Source: Blastocladiella emersonii ATCC 22665 (Eukaryota; Blastocladiomycota; Blastocladiomycetes; Blastocladiales; Blastocladiaceae). Taken from it: a stretch of 64,000 bases of DNA. The stretch spans positions 399,501 to 463,500 of the forward strand of contig JANHCV010000005.1 of NCBI GenBank assembly GCA_025594325.1. Direction: 5' to 3'. This document shows positions 9,746 to 20,301 of the stretch, piece after piece (position 1 is the first letter of the stretch; each line of letters opens with the position of its first letter). The position numbers and the translations under genes were made by a program. The notes under the pieces are model-generated. The model did not search any database, was not told the origin of the DNA, and saw only the letters and a list, made by a program, of their open reading frames with translations.

Positions 9746-12494
9746 CGTGCCTGCCCCGCGGTCGCGGGGCCTTCCTTTTTGTCCCTATTGCGGTCTTATA
9801 CAGTCTATCGTACACCTAATACATATCTCACATCGTGATCCGCAGTATTTGAAGTCGTATCGCGCCTCCCAGGACAGCGTGCAGTTGCTGACGCTCGCTG
9901 CACCTGCTGATCAAGGTACTCCCAGTGTTGACAACAGGCACTAGGACCGGGGCAATTGCGTTCAATGACGGCACAGTAACCTCCAGCGAGTAATCGCGAG
10001 CTTATTCTGGCAACGGCGGCCACTCCAAGTGTGTGAGCCCATCTGGTGTTGACTTACGCAACTTGCACTGGTCAGAAATCATTATCCCCCGATTGAATAT
10101 AATTGACTTTAGGAGGGGTTTCACATCTGAAAACGGGATCATGAGCTCCATTGCGAAACGGCTGTCAAGCGTGGTTGCACGCTGCCCAGCTAGTGGTTCA
10201 CTGCGCTGCAAAGATCGAGCTCCAAGCGGCGTCCAGAGCGAGAAAGTCGGTCTCTTGGGTTGATATGCGCGTCGGTCCAGTTTGTGCCCTCACCGTTCGG
10301 CTGGAAGGTCAACAGAAGCGCGGTCGGACAGTGGGCTTGTGCTTCCGTGGTTGTGTGGCGCGCTGCAGCTGAAACAGCCCGTCACAACGATCCATGTTGA
10401 AGACTAAAGCTCTCAATTTTAGGACGCTTCGCGGCGGGAGTAGGGCGATGAACGCATGAGAGCGCGATCCATGTAAGTAACTTGGACAAAACGCATGGCA
10501 AACGCGTCGTTTGCCATCTATCCGCTGTGGCGCAACGCGTCTTGGCAGGGCGCGTGACCTGCTTTGCCACAACCCACGGAAGCGCGACGCCCAACGACGC
10601 GGGTCATTGAAACTTGAGCGGAGCACGTTGCACCGAACCTCAACCAGGCTCACGAGATTCCAAGTACGTGGGACGCGTGAGATCTGCAAAATGGGCAGCA
10701 ACTCGCCAACGGAGCTGGTGCTTGGCGTGCGTGCTGCGACGACGCAGTCCATCTGGGGGCGGCTAGTAAATATGCGCTCGTTGATGGAAATGGCGCTCAC
10801 ACCAGCTGAGCGAATTGGGATTTGTCGTGGGCGGTGAAATGGCCGCACAAGATCCGCTGCAGGTCTGATTTGCCATTGTAGCCGCGCGAAGAAAAAAACC
10901 TTTAATCGAAGAAAGTGCAACAGCTTCTTGCTCAGCAAGCCTGTCAGCCTTTGTGTTGGCCTAGGTTTTGGCAACGGCACAATGCTTTTCACAGGTGGCA
11001 CGGACGGATCCCGTAGGGTCGGGATGGCCCACCAGGGCAGAACAAACGCGCTCGAGCAGTCGTGCTGCGCTGAAGCGTGCCCCGCAGAGTGCATACGAGC
11101 ATCTTGGTTGTCGGGTTGTTGAGAAATTCCTTGTTTTTGCTGTCAAGCGCGAGATTCCCGGACGGGATGCGGACCGCGAGCTCGAGAGCTCCGCCTGAGC
11201 AGTACTTCCCACCACATGTCACTGCTGGCGAACCTGTGCTGCGGAGCGATCCGTCAGTGGTAACTGTCCACTTCAGAATGACGTACATGTCCCTGGCAAG
11301 CTCAGTTGAAAAAAAAAAAAAATAGATTACACACGAAACCAGCGGGCTCCAGCACCGGCGTCCCATCAATTGCACGCGAACGCAGCGCGTTTGGTTAGCA
11401 AGCGCAAAAGAACCTGCTATTTCCTGACTCGCGGGTGCGGCCAAGTGAAAGCGCGGATCCGTGATCGTGCCACTGATCCGGAGCGCGTGCCCACCGCTGC
11501 CTCCGTTTCGTTGGACCAGCCGAGAAAGTTGCTCCTTCCCTCTCTCGTTTGGCCCTGCTCCGCGGATATAAAGAGAGTTCTCAACCGTCACGGCCTCGTG
11601 AGACCTGTTCAACTCTATGGTATCAATGATATGCACTCCTGTGCCTCGCGTTCCCCCTGGAACGCCACGCAAACCGCATGAATTGCGAAACGACCAGCTG
11701 TGCTTATTCATGCATGTTGTTTGCAACTGGCGCTTGGAGCATGAGCTACGGAGTTAGTGCGACCAGCGGGAAAAAACCTTGGAGCACGCTGTGCTCTGCA
11801 TGTACTCACTCATTGCGGATTGAGCCTTCTGGGGAGAAAATGCGCGAAGGAAAGTTGATTGATTCACCAGCGATGTAGTACAGGCTCGGCGGAAACTCTC
11901 GTTGACGAGACCACGCACTCGATCCGCATCTCTGGCTCTGCCTCGCGCGGCGAGCCTCAAAGCGACTTGGAACGGAGCACGCTGTGGCATGCCCGCCCGC
12001 GTAAACAAACCTTTCTCCTCGGGTTCACTTTCACCAGAACGCAACCGTTGGACGCGGGGCTCGTGCACTTACCCATGTCGCTTGTTGGCACACCTTGAGC
12101 GAGGCAAGCGTGTTTACTGATGTCGCAGCCTGCGTCAGCGGAGCGGGGAGCAAACATATCGTCCTTGACCCACTTGCGAAACCCGTCTTACAACCACCTC
12201 TTTCATGACGGTGCTCGCGCCCGTGTGCAACCAACGACCAACCGCTTCAGATGAGCTGATTTTCGTTTGGCCGGAACCGTCGTCGACTCGACTTGACTCG
12301 ACTTGGACGCGTCGCGATATCACGTACGCATGTCTCACGCGTGTGTGGCTGGCCGTCTCGCACCGCAGTGCCTTGAGGGAGACGGCGCTCACAGTACACA
12401 GCCCCGCAAAGATAGAGTGGCGAGAACAGGATGGCCCAGGACGTCCGACTTTGGGTTCCAATCCATGACTGGGGGAGCGGGCCGGCGTGGTCGA
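9746..12494. other. gene-free intergenic DNA
   Basis: Only short or compositionally noisy frames are seen. A poly-A run lies at about 11308-11321. No RNA gene or domain was recognised. Confidence 0.5.
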
Positions 12495-12576
12495 ATTATA
12501 CTTGAGCCACCTCGACGCTTCGCGTCTGGTTTTCAATCGAGGGCTAAAGCCCGCGCCACGTTGGGCGCTTGCGCCG
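12495..12576 (-). repeat. dispersed 3'-tail repeat, copy 2
   Basis: Nearly identical to 266-347, in the same orientation, with the same two hairpins. It lies 3' of an RNase H remnant on the minus strand, which identifies it as the 3' end of a non-LTR retrotransposon. Confidence 0.65.
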
Positions 12577-13860
12577 TGCGAGAGCGCGTTCGCTTGAATT
12601 GCGTGTAAGCGTTCGCTTGAATTTCGTGTAAGCGCCCGTTGAACGAGTCCTCAACATCGCCGCTACGGCAGTAATTTTGGCAAGGGTATGAGAGCGGCGC
12701 GTTGCAGCATAGCGCGCCGCAGCATAGCGCGTATCAAGTGCTGCGCGGTGCGCGCGCTTCAGCGGATGGCGGTGCGGCTGGTCGATTGCGTTGAGTTGCG
12801 GCAGGGCACCGACTTGAGTCACGGGCGCGGCGTCAGCAATCGCGCGCGTTGCAGCGCGGGCGCCAAGCATGCTCCTGCGCGGCGCTCAAGGCGATGGCCG
12901 TCGCGGAGGGGAGAGCGAGACGCGGGTCAATGAGCTCGCGCAGGTGGTTGTACATCCGCTTGAACCATGCGGCGAGCGGCGCGTCCACGACAGAGACCGC
13001 GGTGCATTTGATACGGTTTGAGCCTCCAAGCTGCTCGGCGAACGAACCGGTGATGCTGGTGGAGTCAGGGCGAGCAGGGAGACGTGCCGCACGCTGTGTG
13101 CAGGCGGCGGGGAGCGCGCCCCGGGTTTGAGTTGAGGTCCCAGCCGCACCAGCGCACCGTGAAGGGTGTGTCCGGGTCCGCGCGGACGGCGGCCACGACT
13201 CCCAGTGGCAGATGCGCGGCAGCGCCCTCGTTGGCGAGCACGTCGGCGTTCTGGTGCCTGAGTTCCCGGCGTGGCTGTGGACCCACTCAAAGTTGACCTG
13301 GAACTCGTGGGTCGCGATGATCCAGCGGAGCACTGCCCATTCGAGCGAGCACGTTGCGCGGACTCGCATTCTTGGGGAGGAGGGCAAGAGCAACTTGGAG
13401 GCCGAGCCGACAACGCCTTTATCGTTAAGTCGATTCGACAACGCCATTATCGTTAAGCATGAGGGTGAGCTTTTCGCCGCGGCGAGCGGACGCGGCGGCG
13501 GCGAAGGCGCCCCACAGTTCGGAGAGCGGAAGCTCGAGTGGTTCCCGTTGGGGACGCGAACAGCGAGTTCCAGCGACCCGCTTACACAAAGACGACTGCA
13601 CCCGCCGCCACGTCTGGCGAATCAGCGCGGCGGAGCGAGGCGTCCATGTAAATAGTCCTGCCTGTAATACGATGTGGAAGACGTAGTAGATCTTGTCAAC
13701 CGAGTCCGCGGCGAGCGGCATGACGACGCGTCCGAGAAAGCTGACGCCAACCATGAACATAAACTCGAGGGCAGGCTTGGGATCTCGCTCGCGGCTGCGG
13801 ACAGCTGTCCGCGCACACATACGCTGTGCCCTTACCAGCGTGCATGCGGAGCTCATCCGA
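12577..13860 (-). pseudogene. decayed non-LTR retrotransposon 3' part (RNase H remnant)
   Basis: On the minus strand around 13320-13220 the translation includes FEWVHSHAGNSG. After a frame change it continues HQNADVLANEGAA. Together these match the C-terminal motif of LINE-type RNase H domains (WVxxHxGxxGNxxAD.LA). Further on (13160-13080) comes a PFTVRWCGWDLN-type stretch, as often seen after the RNase H of such elements. Upstream (13850-13430) there is a plausible but frameshifted protein-like stretch. A 27-bp tandem duplication (13409-13457) and several shifts break the frame. The 3' end is the shared tail at 12495. It is certainly not functional. Confidence 0.5.
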
Positions 13861-16800
13861 AGCCGCGAGCGCCGCGCCGAGAGTGTTGGTGACCTGTCCG
13901 AACCAACTGGGTGGGCGGCCGCGGCTCGCGGCGCTCTGCGTGACCATGGCCGTGGCCCGCGTCAGGAGCGCGCCGTCAGGCGACACGAACTGCAACGCAA
14001 AGAGGGCGGCGCAGAGCAGAGCCAGAGCTGCTCGTCAATATTGTAAAAGATCCACATTGCACAGATAGGCGGGACCATTGACACGGGCGGATCGCTCCCA
14101 CGACACACGTTCGTTCAAAATGGCGGTCCTCACTCACTATAATCCACGCTCATAAGGCCTCGCAAGTCGCTCAGAGTGCAATCGTTAAACTCGCGCCCGC
14201 ATCTGTCAAGGAGCCCGTGCTAGCGGCTCCCAGGTGAACCGCGTCGTTTAAGGATGTGCACCGAACACGGGCGCCGTTTTCCAACACACGCGCCAGGCAC
14301 GGACTCCGCCGGCGGCTTGCCGCGCTTCTGCATCTCTCACGCGTTCATGTGCTCGGAGTCTCGCGTGCCTGGTCGAGGATCGGCGCAAAGCGATCCGCTC
14401 GACCATCGCAAACCGCGTTGACCGTCGCGTTCCCGCAGGTTAGGCCGAAGCAGGTCACGTGCACGGCCAGGACGCGTTGCGCCACACCGGTCAGATGACA
14501 AACGACGCGTCTGTCACGCGTTTTTTGAGACGCTCACGTGGGCCCCGCTCACGTGAGCGTCGGCACCCTACCCGGCCGCGATGCGGTCTCAAAAGAGGGC
14601 ATCACCAAACCGCGCCGGACCCGCCAAGTCGATCCAGAGTCGATCGACTTGTTTTCGTGCGACATGGCCAAGAAAATCGATCCACACGTTGAATGAGTAT
14701 CGATCGCCGTGAGCTCAAGTCATTCGACCTGTTGATCGACTTTCTTGCCATTCGACCTATGTACATGATTGATCGATCAAGTTAAAAGCTTGTCGAACGA
14801 CTCATCGAACGAGTGTGGATCGAGATATGCCCCGCGCCGATTGATATAATGCCAATCTGTCCCAGCAGAATGTCAGACAAGTGGTCGAGCGGCGCGAGAC
14901 GTGCCTCAAATGACGTCTCCACTCGCGCCGATTGAGTTCCAGCTAATTTGCAGCTCCGAATCAACTGATGAGAATGAGCTATCCGTTAAGTAGCGCACCG
15001 ACTTTGCACTGTATCGCCATGCTCAGGCTCGTGCGCTTCCAGCACGTTGCCAAACGTCGGGTTCGCGCCTTCGGGATCGCGGCGGTCCACAAAGTCAAGA
15101 AAGTTGGAGATCTGCGGCATCATGAGCAGCGTGAGGCTCGCGTCGTCGTCGTACACGGCGATGAGGTACTCGGTGTACCCGCCCTAGTGCGCCAACGAGG
15201 GGCGGTTCCCGTTCGGCGCGACGGGAAGGAAGGCCGAGATGGCCGACAGCGGCACGATGTGGATGGAACTCACACGTGGCGGGCTGCGTGGGACAGAGAG
15301 GAAACGTCTGCACGACGTAGAGGCCCGGCGGAACAACGTGCGGCACCGACTGGTACAGGTGGAAATGCTCAACGACCGTGCTTTCGAGCTGCATGCCGTC
15401 CAACTCCAGGTTGACAAGCCAGGTGCGCGTTTCCGCTCGACCAAGCGCGACGGAGGGCAACAACGCGCTCAAAACACCTCACTTGCGACTCATAAAGCTT
15501 CAAGATGTGAGAGCCCTCACGACCGCCGTGACGACCTTCTCCACGCGAGAGGAGCGCCGCGGCGCGGCTTGCTTGCCAACCAGGTCTGTATCGACCAAAT
15601 TGCAGAGCTCACGGCGCAGCCACATGCTTGCAGCAAGTAATTCATGGATCAGTCATAGGTGCGACGTCGTGGTGCTGTCGCCAGGAGGAGAGAGCGCCGC
15701 TGCAGCGAAGGGAGGAGCGAAACGCGTCGAAGCAAACGTCACGTGAGCGCGCCGCTCGGTTCAGCCGCGTTCCCTTTTGCGGACTCTGCGCCGCGGCGAC
15801 TCGCGCTCCCTCATCCGGCGTCGATCCTGAACAAGGTCGTGACAAGGTACGTGGTGTGCGACTCGGTCTACCTCTCCTGTGGACCGAGACTAACACGTTC
15901 GCGGCCGCCATGAGTAGGGCACCGAGTACGCCAAGCAGCGGCAAGTGGGCTGACCCTCACCTGCGGCGTCAACTCGCGCACGACGCGCCCAAGCCCGCAA
16001 GGTATAGTCCTTCTCCTTCGCGTTCTCGGCGCGATTCGCACTGCGTGCGGGCACCGCCGAGCTTCGAGTTCCCGAGCGGTCTCGCTCGTGTCGTCCGTCG
16101 GCGCGGGTCCCGGCGACGTGGCTCGCGTGCTCGCGTCGATCGGACTCTTCGCCTGACCTGACTTTTTTGCTCACTTGTCTCCGCCACGTCGCCCATAGCC
16201 TCGGTCAACGACAACAAACCTCAACTGTGATCAAGAACACGCTGCGAGGTCTCGCTGCTCGGGTCGTCGCTGGCCTCAAGCACGCGCTCGGCTGCGCGTG
16301 CGAGTCCCAGTTCGAGGCATGCGACTCGGTCGGCGTCCTCGCGGACCAACACTGACACGGCCGGCTCGAGTAGGTCACCAAGTACACCACGCTGCAGCGG
16401 CAAGGTCCGCCTCGTCGTCCGCCCTCGCGGCACGCCCGAGGTCATGCGGTACGGGCTCCACCCCTTTTGTACTCGTCGTGATTAATCGCCCGGCACGTCG
16501 GCGCTGTCCGGTTCTACCGCACGCGAGCTGGTGCGCTCGGGTTCTGACCTGGTGCCTGCCGACACGACCCGCTCGCCCAACACCTTCTTGATCATCGGTC
16601 ACTCGTCGCCGCCACGTCACCCATAGGCTCGATTTACCACGACAAGCTGCTGCGGGGCTCGCCCACCGACTGACTGGTCGGCGCTGCCCTCGAGCCCGCA
16701 CTCGGCCGCGTACTTGTTCATGGTCAAGGTCTGCGACCCGGTCCGACCTTCCTGTATCCCGACTCCTGGTTGACCATTACGCATTCGCAGTAGCTGAACA

Positions 16801-18584
16801 AGCCGGGCTCCTGCTGCACTCGCTGTCGAGTCGGGTTGCGTTCACGGCCGGGTCAAGAACTCGGACTCACGCTGACGTACGAGATCACCTCGGTCCCTGC
16901 GCGTCCCCACCACCTGCTGCTCGAGTACCTCCTCAAGTCAACCAGCTGCACCGCCCGCCGCTGCCCTCGCCGACCGCCTTCAAGGTCCACCTGCTCGAGT
17001 CGGCCGTCGAACAGCTCAAGTCCGTCCATCAACAACGCGAGCAGTCAAGAAGCAGGACTGACGGCGACCGCGGCCAAGGCGACGGGGCTCGCGACATGCG
17101 CTGCGGCCGGCCTCCCGCGTGCGAGCCAACGCGACGCTCGTCGCACGCACGGGGGGTCGCCGACCAAGCTGCGGCCTTCGTCGTCGGCTCTTCCTGTCCC
17201 TCCCACCTCATCCTGCGCGTGCGGCCGCGTATATATATCAAATTGCGTCTCATTCGGTGTGTCGTTCAAGGTCAGGACTGGGTCATGCGAGTGATCGTTC
17301 GACGTTTGCAGCGGACCCGATCAACATGTTACTTTTATCAATCGGGCGGGAAAAGATCTCGTTCGATAGTTGTTCGAGTGGTCACAGGTCACACGACGCG
17401 TCGTTCAAGTGCACGTGCAAACTTGATCGACGCGTCAGATCGATCAAAGGGTCAATCGGAAAAGTAACATATCGGGTCGACGTCAATCTCCTTGCACTGG
17501 GTCCGACCCATTCAAAGGGTGGATCGATGGTCGATCGATTTTATTTGACTGGGGTGCGGTTTGGTGATGCGGCTTTAGCCCTCGATTTTTCTCTTCTTGT
17601 CGCCGCGAGCCTGAGACTAAAATGCACCACCAACGAAGCTCCTTTTGTCGCTAAACGAGCTTATCCCCTCATTAATTCGCAAATACCAGAAACCTTGCAT
17701 GCTGACCAGCAGGTGGTTGCGCGTCCCATGCGCCATGGGCCGCGTCGTGCGGCGGCGCTGAGCATTGACAACAACGCCATGCGCAAGCTTCACGCGCGAG
17801 AGCGGATTCCAATCCCTACACACTACACAGAACGATCGTGGAATTGAGCGCGGCTGGCTCGCAAGTACAGAGTCGCGCCATCTACGACCATGAAGGCCGT
17901 CTTGAACCCTTGAACCGCACCAATACCCTGAGACACGGAATGACAAGCCCGGGCCTCACGCACGTTGGACACCTACGCATCAAACGGGTCTAAAAAAAGA
18001 AGAAGGCGCTTGGCTTGGGGTGCAGAGCGGCCTGGATCGCGGACCAGGTCGCTCGTGGTTCGCCGCCAAACCCCCCTTTCAGCACATGCTCATGTTTGCT
18101 GCGCTCGCGGACAAGGCGATCGAGGAACGCACGCTAGCCCCTTGGTTCGGCCCAGTGTACTCGAAAGCGCTCAGGACTCGCACGCCTGGCCACAAATTGG
18201 ACAAAGGCGCACGTTCCCTCGCGGCCCACGCGCGCGCGCTCCGTGGCGCGGGCCCCTACCCCTCGATTGAAAACCAAGCGCAATGTGGTTCAGGTTGGCT
18301 CCAAGTCATTTTGACAAAACCGCGAGTGTAATTGTGCGTGACCAAGATTGCCGAAAACGGGCTGCAATCACGCCTCGCGCCTCGCGCGCTCGGCTTGTTC
18401 GAAAGAACGCGGTCAGGTGAAATGAAACTCGCGTGGCGGCAGCAGCGAGACGCGTTTTCTGAGGGACGCGTCGCTCTCGCCGTCATCGCCTCCACGGGCC
18501 CAGGCAGGCAGGAGAGCAAACGAACGATACCAGTTGCGAAATATGAGAGGCATGTATTTTAGTCTAACGCGAGCAACAACGTGT
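13861..18584. other. gene-free intergenic DNA with degenerate repeat traces
   Basis: No intact gene is recognised. On the minus strand near 15290-15090 short protein-like pieces (VPLSAISAFLPV, then VYDDDASLTLL) hint at a decayed reverse transcriptase, but this is weak. A 14-bp sequence GCATCACCAAACCG near 14600 recurs inverted near 17560. Traces of the GAGGGCTTTAGCCC tail motif occur at 17571-17585 and 18241-18281. Confidence 0.45.
18241..18281 (+). repeat. degenerate copy of the dispersed 3' tail
   Basis: It matches the core of the 3' tail (GTGGCGCGGGC, then CCTCGATTGAAAACCA) on the plus strand, with the hairpin loop altered. Confidence 0.5.
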
Positions 18585-20156
18585 TCACGGCCGCGTGAGG
18601 TGCGCCCAAATGACGTGGTACACGTCCTCGGCCGCGATACTGCTCTGCTCGCCGACCCCACTCCCACCACGACCCGCCGCACCCGCCACAAAATCGCCGC
18701 GCCGCTTGGTCGCGAGCACGGGCCAGTACCTGCGGTCGAGCCCGCGCGTGGCGCCATGCGACCCGCCAATGCGGTGCGCGTCGAACCGGGTCCCGTCGAC
18801 AATGGTGCGGATGCGCAGCGCGTACACGAGCAGCGCCTTGAACACGAGGTACGTGAACCCGAGGACCGGCGACGTGAACGCGTAGAACATTTCGACCGGG
18901 TCGTACCCGGGCTTGCGGTGGATGTTGATCGTGTACGCGAAGTCGGGCGCCGCGTCGGGCGACGTCCAGTAGTAGTACGTGAACCACGCGTCGTGGTCGG
19001 CGACCACCACGAGGTCGCCCGTGCGGGACTCGGTTTTCCCGCAAAAATGGTGGTCGGACGTGCGCACACGCCCACTGCTCGGGTCATAGTACCGGTCGAC
19101 CTCGCCCAAATCGCGCCGCAGCACCTGCGCGACGCCGGGCACCGCGAGCAGCACCTCGCGCGCGGCCTCGACCGCCGCCGCGTGGCCCGCGCTCACATTC
19201 CCGTTACCGAGCGGTGGATCGGCCGACTGGTCGTTGACGTAGACGTGCGCGACCTGGTGGTCCGGGATCGCAAACGCGCGCGACGCGTACGGGTCGAGCG
19301 TCTCGCCGCCGTTCTCAGCGCGCACTCCGACGAAACCGGCCTCGCGCAGCACGCGGTTGATGTGCACGGGCCGCGACACGGGCTGGATCCCGTACTCGCT
19401 GAGGATGATGATGCGCGTTTCGGGGTTCGTAGTCTCGTAGTGGGCGACGAGCCGCGCCACCTCGGCGTCGACGGCGCGCAGGTCCGCGAGGACCGCCGGG
19501 TGCCGCGGGTCCGGACCGACCTTTTGCAGCGTGTAGTCGAGGTGCGGCAGGTACACGACCGAGAAGGTCGGGTCGTACTGGCGGTCGACCCGGATGGTCG
19601 CGTCGACGATCCACTGCGTCGACGCAATGGACGCGCCGGGGCCCCAGAACTTGTGCAGCGGGAACGTGCCCAATCCACCTCTGGCGGGAGGGGACTGCAG
19701 CGAGTGCCGCAGCGACTCGGGCTTGGTCCAGATATCGGCCGCCTTGCCGCCGTCGGCCAGGTACTGCGGGCGCGGCGTGATGGCGTAGTCGAGGAACCGG
19801 TCGCCCATCGGGAACCACCAGCAATTCGAAAACGTGGTGGCGCGCGGGTCGGCCTCCTTGACGCGCTGGAACAGGCGCGGCGACCGCACGAGCCCCGCCG
19901 ACTGGTGCCAGTTGCGGTGCTCGCCGTACAAACGGTCGTACAGGTTGTTGCCCGTCACGCCGTGCTCGCCGACGCCGACGCCTGTCAGGTACGTGGTCTG
20001 CGCCGAGCACGTCACGGCCGGGAAGGTGGGCGAGATGTCGACCGCAGTGTTCTCGAAGTACTCGGCGAGGAACGGCGTCGCGTCCGGCGTCACCAGGTCC
20101 CGCGTCAACGCAACCACGTCGATCACCACCGTCTTGTGCAGCTTGGTCTCGTTCAT
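18585..20156 (-). CDS. alkaline-phosphatase-superfamily nucleotide pyrophosphatase/phosphodiesterase
   Basis: A single-exon 523-aa protein of the type I phosphodiesterase/nucleotide pyrophosphatase family, expected to hydrolyse phosphodiester or pyrophosphate bonds using two metal ions. Visible family marks are an N-terminal VIDVVAL with the first metal Asp; TFPAVTCSAQTTYLTG with the nucleophile Thr; LPHLDYTLQ with a second metal Asp; LSEYG in place of the more usual SDHG; and DHQVAHVYV with a metal His. Later stretches (DAWFTYYYW, NIHRKPGYDP, GSHG) resemble a family of cytosolic proteins common in bacteria rather than the secreted eukaryotic ENPPs. There is no signal peptide or membrane anchor. 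The ATG at 20156 is the first in frame. It is the only large intron-less gene of the cluster apart from lipin, which with the bacterial look suggests acquisition by transfer. Substrate unknown. Confidence 0.8.
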   Translation of the reverse strand: MNETKLHKTVVIDVVALTRDLVTPDATPFLAEYFENTAVDISPTFPAVTCSAQTTYLTGVGVGEHGVTGNNLYDRLYGEHRNWHQSAGLVRSPRLFQRVKEADPRATTFSNCWWFPMGDRFLDYAITPRPQYLADGGKAADIWTKPESLRHSLQSPPARGGLGTFPLHKFWGPGASIASTQWIVDATIRVDRQYDPTFSVVYLPHLDYTLQKVGPDPRHPAVLADLRAVDAEVARLVAHYETTNPETRIIILSEYGIQPVSRPVHINRVLREAGFVGVRAENGGETLDPYASRAFAIPDHQVAHVYVNDQSADPPLGNGNVSAGHAAAVEAAREVLLAVPGVAQVLRRDLGEVDRYYDPSSGRVRTSDHHFCGKTESRTGDLVVVADHDAWFTYYYWTSPDAAPDFAYTINIHRKPGYDPVEMFYAFTSPVLGFTYLVFKALLVYALRIRTIVDGTRFDAHRIGGSHGATRGLDRRYWPVLATKRRGDFVAGAAGRGGSGVGEQSSIAAEDVYHVIWAHLTRP

Positions 20157-20301
20157 CAGTTTACGTTGCTATTTAACTGTGCGGTGGAGGGAGAGGACCG
20201 GCAGCGCGCCCTCGCCGAGCTTTGGTCGACTTCACCGCACCCCACCGTACGGCAAAACAAGCGCGGTTCGGAAAATTACGTGTATTCACAAGCTGCTGCG
20301 A

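Noticed and set aside
10309-11094. 261-codon minus-strand frame
   Set aside because: No domain, odd composition, contains a homopolymer-derived stretch and lies in decayed intergenic DNA.
15000-15475. Reverse-transcriptase YADD-like motif (VYDDDASLTLL) on the minus strand
   Set aside because: Only short pieces in two frames; not enough to call a domain, though compatible with the decayed LINE nearby.
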